A stretch of 13,134 bases of DNA from Sedimenticola sp. (GTDB taxonomy: Bacteria; Pseudomonadota; Gammaproteobacteria; Chromatiales; Chromatiaceae), in NCBI GenBank assembly GCA_030619405.1, contig JAUXBK010000047.1, positions 1 through 13,134 of the forward strand, in the 5' to 3' direction. Positions within the stretch are counted from its first letter, which is position 1. Each line of letters begins with the position of its first letter. Position numbers and translations under genes: made by a program. The notes beneath the pieces were generated by a model. That model was not told the DNA's origin. It worked only from the letters and a program-made list of their open reading frames with translations, and searched no databases. Positions 1-6,763 of the stretch are shown piece by piece.

Positions 1-193
1 GTTAAATATGTCCAATATTCGCCTCATTTAATCGAAAAATCTGACTCAAAATGGATTCCCCTCGCTACGACCGCCATGGATGGCGGAAGTGCCGGTTTTG
101 CAGGAGCAACAAACCGGCCGGTTCCTATTCTCGGACAGCCTCCTGGCTCTGTATTGGATACAATGCCTCCACTATCTTTCACTGGAGAGACCC
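1..193. other. 5' intergenic region with two dyads
   Basis: No supported complete gene. The first 60 bases are AT-rich, the rest GC-rich. There are two inverted repeats: CCGCCAT-GG-ATGGCGG at 71-86, and a stem of GCCGGTTT (91-98) with AAACCGGC (111-118), the latter running into the 12-nt palindrome AACCGGCCGGTT at 112-123. Neither is followed by a T-run, so they are not convincing intrinsic terminators. A -10-like TACAAT lies at 159-164, about 30 nt before the arsC start, but has no good -35 at normal spacing. On the minus strand an ATG at 27-25 opens a reading frame of nine codons to the window edge (MRRILDIFN). It could be the start of a divergent gene but has no ribosome binding site and is too short to judge. 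Confidence 0.4.
184..189 (+). promoter_or_regulatory. Ribosome binding site of the arsC-like gene
   Basis: GGAGAG at 184-189 ends 4 nt before the ATG at 194. It decides for this start over the in-frame upstream codons, because the protein from 194 begins MTVEIYHNPRCSKSR, exactly as ArsC-family proteins begin. Confidence 0.7.
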
Positions 194-541
194 ATGACCG
201 TAGAGATCTATCACAACCCCCGCTGCAGCAAATCCCGCCAGGCCCTGCAGCTGCTGGAAGAGAGAGGCGTCCAGCCGAAGATCACCAGATATCTGGAGAC
301 ACCTCCCACCCGGGAGACGCTGGACAAAATCCTGGAGATGCTGGGGATGGAGCCCCGCGACCTGATGCGTAAAAAGGAGAAAGAGTACAAAGAGGCTGGG
401 CTGGATGACCCGAATCTCAGCCGGGGCCAGCTGATCCAGGCCATGGTGGACCACCCGAGGCTGATCGAACGCCCGATCGTGATCAAGGATGGCCAGGCCG
501 CCCTCGGCCGCCCGCCAGAATCCGTGCTGGAGATCATCTGA
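194..541 (+). CDS. arsC: ArsC-family (glutaredoxin-dependent arsenate reductase-like) protein
   Basis: 115 residues, the usual size of the ArsC/YffB/YfgD thioredoxin-fold family. The N-terminal NPRCSKSR loop holds the nucleophilic Cys11. Downstream Arg residues occur at the positions expected for oxyanion binding in ArsC: one in the LMRKKEKEY region, then ERPIV and GRPPE near the C-terminus. In the family, the Cys reduces arsenate to arsenite with glutathione/glutaredoxin in the cytoplasm. No arsR, arsB or acr3 lies nearby, and homologues beside hda (E. coli YfgD) belong to a subgroup whose physiological role is less certain, so a real role in arsenic resistance is not shown. The stop is directly followed by the wrbA ATG, so the two genes are probably cotranscribed. 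Confidence 0.88.
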   Translation: MTVEIYHNPRCSKSRQALQLLEERGVQPKITRYLETPPTRETLDKILEMLGMEPRDLMRKKEKEYKEAGLDDPNLSRGQLIQAMVDHPRLIERPIVIKDGQAALGRPPESVLEII

Positions 542-1138
542 ATGCGCTATATCCTGGTGCTCTATTACAGCCGCTACGGTGCCACCGCAGAGATGGCCCA
601 TATGATTGCCCGCGGGGTGGAGGAGATTCCCGGCGTGGAGGCACGCCTGCGGGCTGTGCCCAACGTCTCCAGCGTCTGTGAGGCGGTGGAGGAGACGATC
701 CCGCCGGCAGGCGCCCCCTATGCCACCCTGGATGACCTCAAGGGCTGCTCCGGACTCGCCCTCGGCAGCCCCACCCGCTTCGGCAACATGGCCGCCGCCA
801 TGAAATATTTTATCGATGGCTCCAGCCCACTCTGGCTCACCGGCGCCCTGATTGGAAAGCCGGCAGCGGTGTTTACCTCCACCTCCAGCATGCACGGCGG
901 CCAGGAGACCACCCTGACCTCCATGATGCTGCCCCTGCTGCACCACGGCATGCTGCTGATGGGTCTGCCCTACAGCGAGCCGGAACTGCTGCAGACCAGA
1001 ACCGGCGGCACCCCCTACGGCCCCAGCCACCTGGCGGGAAAGGAGAGCCAACTCCCCCTCAGCAGTGAGGAGAAGAACCTCTGTCAGGCCCTGGGGCGCC
1101 GGTTGGCAAGCACCGCGAAAAACCTGGCCGGGGGTTAG
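542..1138 (+). CDS. wrbA: NAD(P)H:quinone oxidoreductase, WrbA family flavodoxin-like protein
   Basis: 198 residues, typical WrbA length. The N-terminus LYYSRYGATAEMA is the flavodoxin-like FMN phosphate-binding loop. SPTRFGNMAAAMKYFID and FTSTSSMHGGQETT are the other hallmark WrbA segments around FMN, with GTPYGPSH near the C-terminus. WrbA proteins are tetrameric cytoplasmic flavoproteins that reduce quinones by two electrons with NAD(P)H, limiting semiquinone and oxidative stress. The start follows the arsC-like stop without any gap (TGA-ATG). The same arsC-wrbA pairing upstream of hda is known in Pseudomonas. The final G of the TAG stop is the first base of the hairpin at 1138-1168. Confidence 0.92.
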   Translation: MRYILVLYYSRYGATAEMAHMIARGVEEIPGVEARLRAVPNVSSVCEAVEETIPPAGAPYATLDDLKGCSGLALGSPTRFGNMAAAMKYFIDGSSPLWLTGALIGKPAAVFTSTSSMHGGQETTLTSMMLPLLHHGMLLMGLPYSEPELLQTRTGGTPYGPSHLAGKESQLPLSSEEKNLCQALGRRLASTAKNLAGG

Positions 1139-1168
1139 GGCTTGTCCAATAAATTGTTGGACAAGCCC
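1138..1168 (+). repeat. Perfect 12-bp hairpin between wrbA and hda
   Basis: GGGCTTGTCCAA (1138-1149) pairs with TTGGACAAGCCC (1157-1168) across a 7-nt loop. It starts inside the wrbA stop codon and ends 3 nt before the hda ATG. Only TTAAT follows, so it lacks the T-run of an intrinsic terminator. In RNA it would occupy the whole position where an hda ribosome binding site should be. It may be an attenuator, an RNA stabiliser for wrbA, or a small mobile repeat. Confidence 0.75.
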
Positions 1169-1171
1169 TTA

Positions 1172-1855
1172 ATGCAGATCCCACTCGACATCAGCTTGCG
1201 GGAGAGCGCCAGTCTGGCGTCGTTCCACCCGGGGGAAAACCGCCAGGTGGTCTCCGACATCCGGGCCTGTGTGGAGAACCGGGGCGAACGTTTCATCTAT
1301 TTGTGGGGTGGTCCCGGAACTGGCCGCAGCCACCTGCTTCAGGCCGCCTGCCGGCTGGGTGCGGAACATCGTCTTGCGGTGGCCTACCTGCCACTGGTGC
1401 AGGCCGGGAGCTTCGAACCGGCGATCTTTTCGGATCTCGGCAGCCTGGACATCGTCTGTCTGGACGATATCCAGGCCATCGCCGGCCAACCGTCCTGGGA
1501 ACAGGCACTGTTTCATCTGTTCAACCAGCTGTGGGACAGCGGGGCCCGGCTGCTGGTCAGTGCCGATCGCGCACCCGCCCGGCTGCCGCTGGGGCTGCCC
1601 GACCTGGCCTCACGCCTCGGCTGGGGGCTCTGCTATCAGCTGCAGCCGCTGGACGACCAGGAAAAGATGGCGGCGATCATCGACTCGGCCTCGCGACTGG
1701 GCATGACACTCCCCCCGGACACCGCACGCTACATCCTGCGCCACGCGCCGCGCGACATGGAATCGCTACAGCAGATACTGAAACGACTGGACCAGGCGTC
1801 ACTGGCGGCACAACGTAAATTGACCGTGCCCTTTGTCAGGAATCTGCTGGGCTAG
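1172..1855 (+). CDS. hda: DnaA regulatory inactivator Hda
   Basis: 227 residues, close to E. coli Hda (233). The ATG at 1172 is preferred over the upstream in-frame TTG at 1142, which lies inside the hairpin and would add ten residues not found in the family. The N-terminal QIPLDI (residues 2-7) fits the beta-clamp-binding hexamer of Hda. An AAA+ domain follows: a Walker A-like GGPGTGRSHLL (with Arg instead of Lys, as in Hda of other species), Walker B VCLDDIQAI, the arginine-finger region LPDLASRL, and a sensor 2-like PRDMESL. With the DNA-loaded clamp, Hda stimulates ATP hydrolysis by DnaA and prevents re-initiation. It has no visible ribosome binding site; the hairpin occupies that place. 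It is convergent with the phosphatidyltransferase gene, 16 bp apart. Confidence 0.93.
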   Translation: MQIPLDISLRESASLASFHPGENRQVVSDIRACVENRGERFIYLWGGPGTGRSHLLQAACRLGAEHRLAVAYLPLVQAGSFEPAIFSDLGSLDIVCLDDIQAIAGQPSWEQALFHLFNQLWDSGARLLVSADRAPARLPLGLPDLASRLGWGLCYQLQPLDDQEKMAAIIDSASRLGMTLPPDTARYILRHAPRDMESLQQILKRLDQASLAAQRKLTVPFVRNLLG

Positions 1856-1871
1856 GAGCCTGTCCGAGAAT

Positions 1872-2426
1872 TCACTCGTGGCTGCCATAGTCTGCTGCCC
1901 GGCGGCTCCAGACCCAGACGTAGTTGACGCCACTGGCGACGGTGGTGAAACCGACCAGCCAGACCATCCCCACGATCATCCCTACCGGCAGAGCGACCAT
2001 CCCCTGGTCCACCACCACCACCAGCACCAGCAGAATCTGGGCCAGGGTATTGAACTTGCTGATCAGACTCGGCTCTGCCTCCAGTTCCCGGATCTGGAAA
2101 TTGTAGATCAGGGCACCGGTGACGATGACCAGATCGCGCAGGATCACCAGCACCATCAGCCAGACGGGGATCAGGCCGAGCACCGCCAGCGAAAGATAGC
2201 TGGAGACCAGCAGCACCTTGTCGGCCAGCGGGTCGAGCAGTCCGCCCAGTCGACTCTGCCAGCCATAGTGCTTGGCCAGAAACCCATCCAGGCCATCGGA
2301 GACACCCGCGATCGCAAACAGCATCAGCGCGATGTCGAAGCGCTGCTCCAGCAGCATCCACACCACCGGTATCGAGAGGAAGATCCTCAGGATACTGATC
2401 AGATTGGGGATATCCTCCCTTTTCAC
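1872..2426 (-). CDS. CDP-alcohol phosphatidyltransferase family protein (PgsA-like)
   Basis: 184 residues, like E. coli PgsA (182). The CDP-alcohol phosphotransferase motif is D44-x2-D47-G48-x2-A51-K52 ... G61-x3-D65-x3-D69, with all four aspartates present. The usual Arg of 'AR' is Lys here. Several hydrophobic stretches (about 10-25, 32-43, 72-98 and 125-165) fit a multi-spanning inner-membrane enzyme that moves a phosphatidyl group from CDP-diacylglycerol to an alcohol. The acceptor (glycerol 3-phosphate or another) cannot be read from the sequence. The start is GTG at 2426-2424, overlapping the TGA of the DUF2066 gene by 4 nt, so translation is probably coupled. The genome may also hold a canonical pgsA elsewhere. 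Confidence 0.85.
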   Translation of the reverse strand: MKREDIPNLISILRIFLSIPVVWMLLEQRFDIALMLFAIAGVSDGLDGFLAKHYGWQSRLGGLLDPLADKVLLVSSYLSLAVLGLIPVWLMVLVILRDLVIVTGALIYNFQIRELEAEPSLISKFNTLAQILLVLVVVVDQGMVALPVGMIVGMVWLVGFTTVASGVNYVWVWSRRAADYGSHE

Positions 2427-3577
2427 TGGCGCATCCGGTAGCTCAGATCCACCTGCCGACCGGATCCCCCCCGTTGTTCCGGGGGACCCTCTTCGACCCC
2501 GGGCAACGGATCGAGGAACCCGCTGCCCGCTGCCGGCTCGATCAGCCCGCCCAGCTCCAGTCCCTGCTCCAGCGCCTGGATGCTGCCCCGGACCTGCAGC
2601 TTGAAGGTGACCGCATCCGGGTCGACCACGTCGACCATCGCCTGCCTGATGCTGCTTTGAGACTCCAGTAACCCCCTGACCGCCAGATATCGCTCCAAGT
2701 TGTCTATGCCGCCCACCCGCAGCTTCAGCTGGGAGTCAGAACTCTCGCCCTCCAGTGGCACGAAACGGCTGGCCAGCAGGCGCGCCACATGCTGAACCGC
2801 GTCCGCTGCCAGCGTGGAATCGCCCTTCGCCTCGCTGTTCCAGCTGGCGTGCTGCTCCCGCTGGTACAGAGTCCACTCCCCGCGCCAGAGTGATCTGGCG
2901 ACCCGGGTCATACGCCCCACCAGGATCAGGTCCGCAGCATAACGCCGGGAGGCCTCACGCACATTGGCCTCGAACCCCCCCCAGAGGTCCGAGATCGGCA
3001 TTCGACCCCGGTCCTCCAGATCCATCAAAGGAAACAGCAGCGGCAGCCCCCGCTCTCCGGCCGCCTGCTCCAATGCCGTTCTGACCGGTTCTCCCTGTTC
3101 CAGCGGCAGCAGGTGGCGCCTTCCCTTCTGCTCCATCCCCACCCAGACCAGTATAGAGGGTCGATTACCCCCCCACACCGGGAACCCCAGATCGCGCAGC
3201 AGCTGATCCACTGCCCGGGCATCGAAACTGACCTGGAGCAGACGAGGCGGTTCCGAGCCGGCCGCTTCGCCCCCCACCTTCGCGCTGCCGCTCGGCGCAT
3301 CCAGGTAACTGTACTGCTGAACATAGCGGGGCGCATTCCGGATCACCTCCGCCAGCGGCTTCCGGTCAGCCATACCCCGGTTCCCGCTCACCTTGATCAA
3401 CACCTGAGCGAAGGCCTCGCGGATTGCACCGTTGCGCAGCTCGGCACTCTGACCCGCGACCGGCACTTCCGCCTGATAGAGCCCGGAGACCTGGGCCGCC
3501 TGCAGACCTTCCCAGGCCGGGAGCAATATCAGCAGCAGAGTCAAGCGGGCGGGGAAGGTTCGAAGGGCATGTATCAT
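2423..3577 (-). CDS. DUF2066 domain-containing exported protein
   Basis: 384 residues from the ATG at 3577. The frame is open further upstream, but this start gives a clean signal peptide: basic MIHALRTFPARL, hydrophobic LTLLLILLPAW, and a likely Ala cleavage site near residue 27. The mature start, GLYQAEVPVAGQSAELRNGA with EAFAQVLIKVSGNRG after it, is typical of DUF2066. The function of the family is unknown; proteins of this type regularly sit between hda and purM in gammaproteobacteria. Its stop overlaps the start of the phosphatidyltransferase gene. A promoter with near-consensus boxes lies at 3616-3644, placing transcription start about 30 nt before the ATG. The last roughly 50 residues are rich in Gly, Pro and Glu and look disordered. 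Confidence 0.85.
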   Translation of the reverse strand: MIHALRTFPARLTLLLILLPAWEGLQAAQVSGLYQAEVPVAGQSAELRNGAIREAFAQVLIKVSGNRGMADRKPLAEVIRNAPRYVQQYSYLDAPSGSAKVGGEAAGSEPPRLLQVSFDARAVDQLLRDLGFPVWGGNRPSILVWVGMEQKGRRHLLPLEQGEPVRTALEQAAGERGLPLLFPLMDLEDRGRMPISDLWGGFEANVREASRRYAADLILVGRMTRVARSLWRGEWTLYQREQHASWNSEAKGDSTLAADAVQHVARLLASRFVPLEGESSDSQLKLRVGGIDNLERYLAVRGLLESQSSIRQAMVDVVDPDAVTFKLQVRGSIQALEQGLELGGLIEPAAGSGFLDPLPGVEEGPPEQRGGSGRQVDLSYRMRQ

Positions 3578-3615
3578 TCGCGCTTTCACTGTATTTGAAG
3601 TGGGTCTGAGGCCTG

Positions 3616-3644
3616 ATTCTATCCCCCTGCAAAATTTCTGTCTA
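3616..3644 (-). promoter_or_regulatory. Sigma70-type promoter for the DUF2066-phosphatidyltransferase operon
   Basis: Read on the minus strand: -35 TAGACA (3644-3639), a 17-nt spacer, and -10 TAGAAT (3621-3616). Each box differs from consensus at one position. Expected transcription start is near 3609, giving a 5' leader of about 32 nt before the ATG at 3577. Confidence 0.6.
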
Positions 3645-3774
3645 AAACTCTCTTCCCTGTTGCCCTCATCACCCAATTCGTTTCAAAGCCACATCGAGAA
3701 TCACTGGGTTCAAAGCAGCGAACCCAACCCTGCAACAAAAGATTTGCTAAAATCCCTGAAACGCAACCCAGCCT

Positions 3775-3778
3775 GGAG
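3775..3778 (+). promoter_or_regulatory. Ribosome binding site fixing the purM GTG start
   Basis: GGAG at 3775-3778, 7 nt before the GTG at 3786. It supports this start against the GTG at 3600, which would add 62 residues unlike any PurM. Confidence 0.65.
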
Positions 3779-3785
3779 TCAAGCA

Positions 3786-4853
3786 GTGGAGCAGCCCCCC
3801 CCTTCCGCAACACCCGGCCTCAGCTACCGGGATGCCGGCGTGGACATCGATGCCGGCAACCGCCTGGTGGAGCGGATCAAACCCATCGTCCAGAAGACCT
3901 TCCGCCCCGGTGTCATGACCGGTCTGGGCGGCTTCGGGGCACTGTTCGAACTGCCCCTGGACCGTTACCGGGAACCCGTGCTGGTCTCCGGCACCGATGG
4001 CGTCGGCACCAAGCTGAAACTGGCCCTGGCGCTGGACTGCCACGACACCATCGGCATCGACCTGGTGGCCATGTGCGTCAACGACATCGTGGTGACCGGT
4101 GCCGAACCCCTCTTCTTTCTCGACTACTATGCCACCGGCCATCTCGATCTGGACCAGGCGACCGACGTGGTAAAAGGAATCGCCCGAGGCTGCGAGCTGG
4201 CGGGCGCTGCCCTGACCGGGGGAGAGACCGCCGAGATGCCCGGCATCTACGGCGAAGGCGACTATGATCTGGCCGGCTTCTGTGTCGGCATCGCCGAGAA
4301 GTCCCGCATCATCACCCCGGAACGGGTCGTACCGGGTGATGTGCTGCTCGGCCTCGCCTCCTCCGGCCCCCACTCCAACGGCTACTCCCTGATCCGCCGG
4401 ATTCTGGAACTGACGGATGCCGATCTGAAACAGCCGCTGGGTGAACAAACCCTGGGTGAGGCCCTGCTCGCCCCCACTCGGATCTATGTCAAATCCCTGC
4501 TGGCACTGCAGGCAGAGACAGAGATTCATGCGCTGGCCCACATTACCGGCGGCGGTCTGCCCGAAAACCTGCCCCGGGTAATGCCGCAAGGGACCCGTGC
4601 CCTGATCGACACCCGATCGTGGCAGCGCCCGGCCATCTTCGACTGGCTGCAGCAGCAGGGTGGCGTGGCCGACAGCGAGATGCTCCGCACCTTCAACTGC
4701 GGCGTCGGCATGGTGGTCTGCGTGGCAGCGGACAGCGCGAATCAGGCCATGGAGTTCCTCAGCCGCCAGGGTGAAACGGTCTGGCGACTGGGGGAGGTCG
4801 TCGCTTCGGAGGGGATGCCTTCGGTGGAGATTTCAGGTATCCCGGAGGCATGA
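3786..4853 (+). CDS. purM: Phosphoribosylformylglycinamidine cyclo-ligase (AIR synthetase)
   Basis: 355 residues from GTG 3786, against 345 in E. coli, with the family start LSYRDAGVDIDAGN near residue 14. Conserved blocks are clear: GLGGFGALFELP, GTDGVGTKLKLA (nucleotide-binding loop), CVNDIVVTGAEPLFFLDYYA, GGETAEMPGIY and SSGPHSNGYSL. The enzyme closes FGAM to aminoimidazole ribonucleotide with ATP in de novo purine synthesis, in the cytoplasm. Its stop overlaps the purN start by 4 nt (ATGA), so PurM and PurN are made from one message. The gene diverges from the DUF2066 gene. Confidence 0.97.
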   Translation: MEQPPPSATPGLSYRDAGVDIDAGNRLVERIKPIVQKTFRPGVMTGLGGFGALFELPLDRYREPVLVSGTDGVGTKLKLALALDCHDTIGIDLVAMCVNDIVVTGAEPLFFLDYYATGHLDLDQATDVVKGIARGCELAGAALTGGETAEMPGIYGEGDYDLAGFCVGIAEKSRIITPERVVPGDVLLGLASSGPHSNGYSLIRRILELTDADLKQPLGEQTLGEALLAPTRIYVKSLLALQAETEIHALAHITGGGLPENLPRVMPQGTRALIDTRSWQRPAIFDWLQQQGGVADSEMLRTFNCGVGMVVCVAADSANQAMEFLSRQGETVWRLGEVVASEGMPSVEISGIPEA

Positions 4854-5521
4854 AACCGGGCACCAAGCTGCCCCTGGTGGTGCTGATCTCCGGCAGCGGC
4901 AGCAATCTGCAGGCGCTGATCGACGCCATCGGGCAGGAACGGCTGCCGGCGGAGATCCTTGCGGTCATCAGCAACCGGGCGGATGCCTTCGGCCTGGAGC
5001 GGGCACGCCAGGCCGGCATCGAGACCCGGGTTCTCGACCATCGCGAGTTCCCCGACCGGGAGAGCTACGATCGCGAGCTGGCCGCTCTGGTGGACCAGTT
5101 CCAGCCGGAGCTGGTGGTACTGGCCGGGTTCATGCGCATCCTTACTCCTGAATTCGTAGACCACTTTCACGGCCGGATGCTGAACATCCACCCTTCCCTG
5201 CTGCCCCGGCACCGGGGGCTGCACACCCACGAGCGGGTGCTCGAGGCGGGGGAGACGGTACACGGCGCCAGTGTCCATTACGTTACCGAGGAATTGGATG
5301 GAGGCCCGGTGGTGATGCAGGCCAGGGTTCCGGTGGAGGGCGGTGACAGCGTCGATACGCTGGCCGCCCGTGTCCTCACACGGGAGCACCTCATCTATCC
5401 CGCCGTGATCCGGCTGATCGCCGCGGGACGGGTGCGACTCGAGGACAACCGCGTGTTCATGGACGGCGCATCCCTGGAACGGCCACTGACCCTGGCGCAG
5501 GGAGAAAGGCCTCCCGAATGA
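4850..5521 (+). CDS. purN: Phosphoribosylglycinamide formyltransferase
   Basis: 223 residues, slightly longer than E. coli PurN (212) through N- and C-terminal extensions. It shows the phosphate-binding loop SGSGSNLQ (residues 14-21), the NRADAFGLERARQAG block, and the catalytic triad of the family: Asn112 and His114 in LNIHPSLLP and Asp150 in TEELDGGP. The enzyme transfers a formyl group from 10-formyltetrahydrofolate to GAR, giving FGAR, two steps before PurM. It starts inside the purM stop; a GGAGG lies only 1 nt before the ATG, so coupling to purM translation is likely. Its own stop overlaps the start of the DUF3108 gene. Confidence 0.96.
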   Translation: MKPGTKLPLVVLISGSGSNLQALIDAIGQERLPAEILAVISNRADAFGLERARQAGIETRVLDHREFPDRESYDRELAALVDQFQPELVVLAGFMRILTPEFVDHFHGRMLNIHPSLLPRHRGLHTHERVLEAGETVHGASVHYVTEELDGGPVVMQARVPVEGGDSVDTLAARVLTREHLIYPAVIRLIAAGRVRLEDNRVFMDGASLERPLTLAQGERPPE

Positions 5522-6270
5522 GGCACTACCTCCTGCTGCTGCTCGCCCTCCTCAGCGGATGGCCGCTGCCGTGGTCGGCTGCAGCCGCTGCAGAAAAAAC
5601 CGGCCTCAGTCCCTTTGGCGCAACCTATCAGCTGAAAACAGGCAACATGCTGTTTGGTGAGGTACGGGTGGAACTCACCCTCTCCCCCACGGGAAGATAC
5701 CGCTACCAGTCGCTGACCATCCCGGTCGGGCTGGCTGCGGTGCTGCGCAGTGACCAGGTCACAGAACAGAGCAGCGGACGCATCGGGCAGTGTGGTATCA
5801 CCCCTGAGCACTATCTGTACCAGCACCAGAAGGCATCCCAGCCGCGACAGACCGAGCTGACCTTCGACTGGGTGGCGGGGCGGGTCACCAACCACTCCCG
5901 GGGTTCACACTGGAGCATGCGGGTCCCACCCGGCACCCAGGACAAGTTCAGCCAGCAGCTGGAGTTGATGCTGCGGATAAATGAGGGTTGCAGCAGCCCG
6001 CTGCAGTTTCCCGTCGCCGACGGGGGGCGACTGAAACAGTACCGCTTCGAACGCGGCGGCGAGACGTGGACAGAGACCCCCACAGGCCGTTTCCGAACCA
6101 TCCGGCTGACCCGCAGCAAGGATAGGAAGTCTTCCCGGGCGACCCTGTGGCTGGCCCCGGCCCTCGGCTATCTGCCAGTAAGGATCGAAAAAAGGGACGG
6201 CAGCGGAAAGGTGGTCATGGAACTCAGCTCTTTTTCCCGGGATCCAGAAAATTCCCCAGAACGGCCGTGA
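5518..6270 (+). CDS. DUF3108 domain-containing exported protein
   Basis: 250 residues. The N-terminus MRHYLLLLLALLSGW followed by an Ala-rich stretch ending near residue 25 is a signal peptide. The mature part begins GLSPFGATYQLKTGNMLFGEV, continues with alternating beta-type segments (YRYQSLTIPVGLAAVLRSDQ) and ends with LGYLPVRIEKRDGSG, the pattern of DUF3108 periplasmic or envelope proteins. The function of the family is unknown; homologues commonly follow purN in gammaproteobacteria. The ATG overlaps the purN TGA (ATGA), and AAGG at 5506-5509 gives it its own ribosome binding site. The last 47 nt overlap the end of the convergent deaminase gene. Confidence 0.83.
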   Translation: MRHYLLLLLALLSGWPLPWSAAAAAEKTGLSPFGATYQLKTGNMLFGEVRVELTLSPTGRYRYQSLTIPVGLAAVLRSDQVTEQSSGRIGQCGITPEHYLYQHQKASQPRQTELTFDWVAGRVTNHSRGSHWSMRVPPGTQDKFSQQLELMLRINEGCSSPLQFPVADGGRLKQYRFERGGETWTETPTGRFRTIRLTRSKDRKSSRATLWLAPALGYLPVRIEKRDGSGKVVMELSSFSRDPENSPERP

Positions 6271-6754
6271 AAAAGCCCCCGGGCGCCACCGTGACCCGGG
6301 TGTTCCCGATGTTGATCTGATCGATCTCGTAGGCGCTGATCTCGGTTCCCGCCTCCTGGTACATCTCGTGAGAGAGCTTCAGGTCGTCTGCCCAGCGGGA
6401 GAGAAAATCCTCGCTCGGCGAGATATAGACGATGCGCCCCACCTCCTCCTGGATCAGCTTCGAGGCGCAACGGGGACAGGGGGGGTGGGTAACGTAGACG
6501 GTACAGCCGCGCAGATCACGCTTGGCGAAGATCATCGCGTTCTCTTCCGCGTGGATGGTGAGGTTCAGTTTGCAGTGCCGATCCGTCAACCGCTCGTCGC
6601 TGTCCTGCACCCCCGCCGCAAAACCGTTGTACCCCAGCGAGACGATACGGTTACCGTCGGTGATGACCGCCCCCACCTGGGAGGAGGGGTCCTTGCTCCA
6701 GCCGGAGATGTGGGCCGCCAGGCCGAGAAAACGGGTATCCCATTTGGTGCTCAT
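6224..6754 (-). CDS. dCMP deaminase-like cytidine/deoxycytidylate deaminase
   Basis: 176 residues. The zinc and catalytic signature is His68-Ala-Glu70 in TIHAEENAM and the PPC93-PR-C96 motif; GYNGFAAGVQDSDERL is the substrate-side loop found in dCMP deaminases (ComEB/T4 Cd type). The expected reaction is dCMP to dUMP, feeding thymidylate synthesis, in the cytoplasm. The segment from about residue 113 to 135 (SPSEDFLSRWADDLKLSHEMY) is longer than in short cytidine deaminases, so the exact substrate is not certain. The gene lies 9 bp behind the ribbon-helix-helix-like gene on the same strand and probably shares its promoter; it has no clear ribosome binding site of its own. Its 3' end overlaps the DUF3108 gene by 47 nt, tail to tail. 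Confidence 0.85.
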   Translation of the reverse strand: MSTKWDTRFLGLAAHISGWSKDPSSQVGAVITDGNRIVSLGYNGFAAGVQDSDERLTDRHCKLNLTIHAEENAMIFAKRDLRGCTVYVTHPPCPRCASKLIQEEVGRIVYISPSEDFLSRWADDLKLSHEMYQEAGTEISAYEIDQINIGNTRVTVAPGGFFTAVLGNFLDPGKKS

Positions 6755-6763
6755 AGAGAGTGC

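Larger units (their letters stand above)
3578..3785. promoter_or_regulatory. Divergent promoter region between DUF2066 gene and purM
   Basis: This 208-bp spacer serves both directions. For purM there is an extended -10, TGC-TAAAAT (3745-3753), about 33 nt before the GTG start, without a convincing -35. No PurR-type palindrome (ACGCAAACGTTTGCGT-like) is recognisable. The purM frame stays open through this spacer back to a GTG at 3600, but that stretch does not resemble PurM. Confidence 0.4.

Noticed and set aside
194..541. Arsenic-resistance operon
   Set aside because: Only the ArsC-family reductase is present; no arsR, arsenite efflux or methyltransferase gene is in reach, and the arsC-hda neighbourhood is a housekeeping one.
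179..1051. Long minus-strand open frame of 290 codons opposite the arsC-like gene and wrbA
   Set aside because: It is a shadow of two well-recognised genes in GC-rich DNA; its protein is His/Gly/Gln-rich low-complexity sequence with no family pattern.
1142..1171. TTG start of hda at 1142
   Set aside because: It lies inside the hairpin and would put ten non-family residues before the clamp-binding motif; the ATG at 1172 fits the family.
1833..2441. Plus-strand open frame of 202 codons opposite the phosphatidyltransferase gene
   Set aside because: Extremely rich in His, Gln and Asp, as expected from the reverse of membrane-protein codons; the minus-strand protein has a complete family motif.
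3600..3785. Upstream extension of purM from a GTG at 3600
   Set aside because: The extra 62 residues do not resemble PurM, overlap the divergent promoter, and a proper ribosome binding site precedes the GTG at 3786.
3747..4589. Minus-strand open frame of 280 codons opposite purM
   Set aside because: Antisense shadow of purM; composition is typical of a reversed conserved gene and it lacks a ribosome binding site.
6271..6300. Terminator-like GC stem with T-run on the minus strand (GCCC-GG-GGGC-TTTTT)
   Set aside because: It lies inside the deaminase coding sequence, and a loop of two bases is too short for a stable hairpin.
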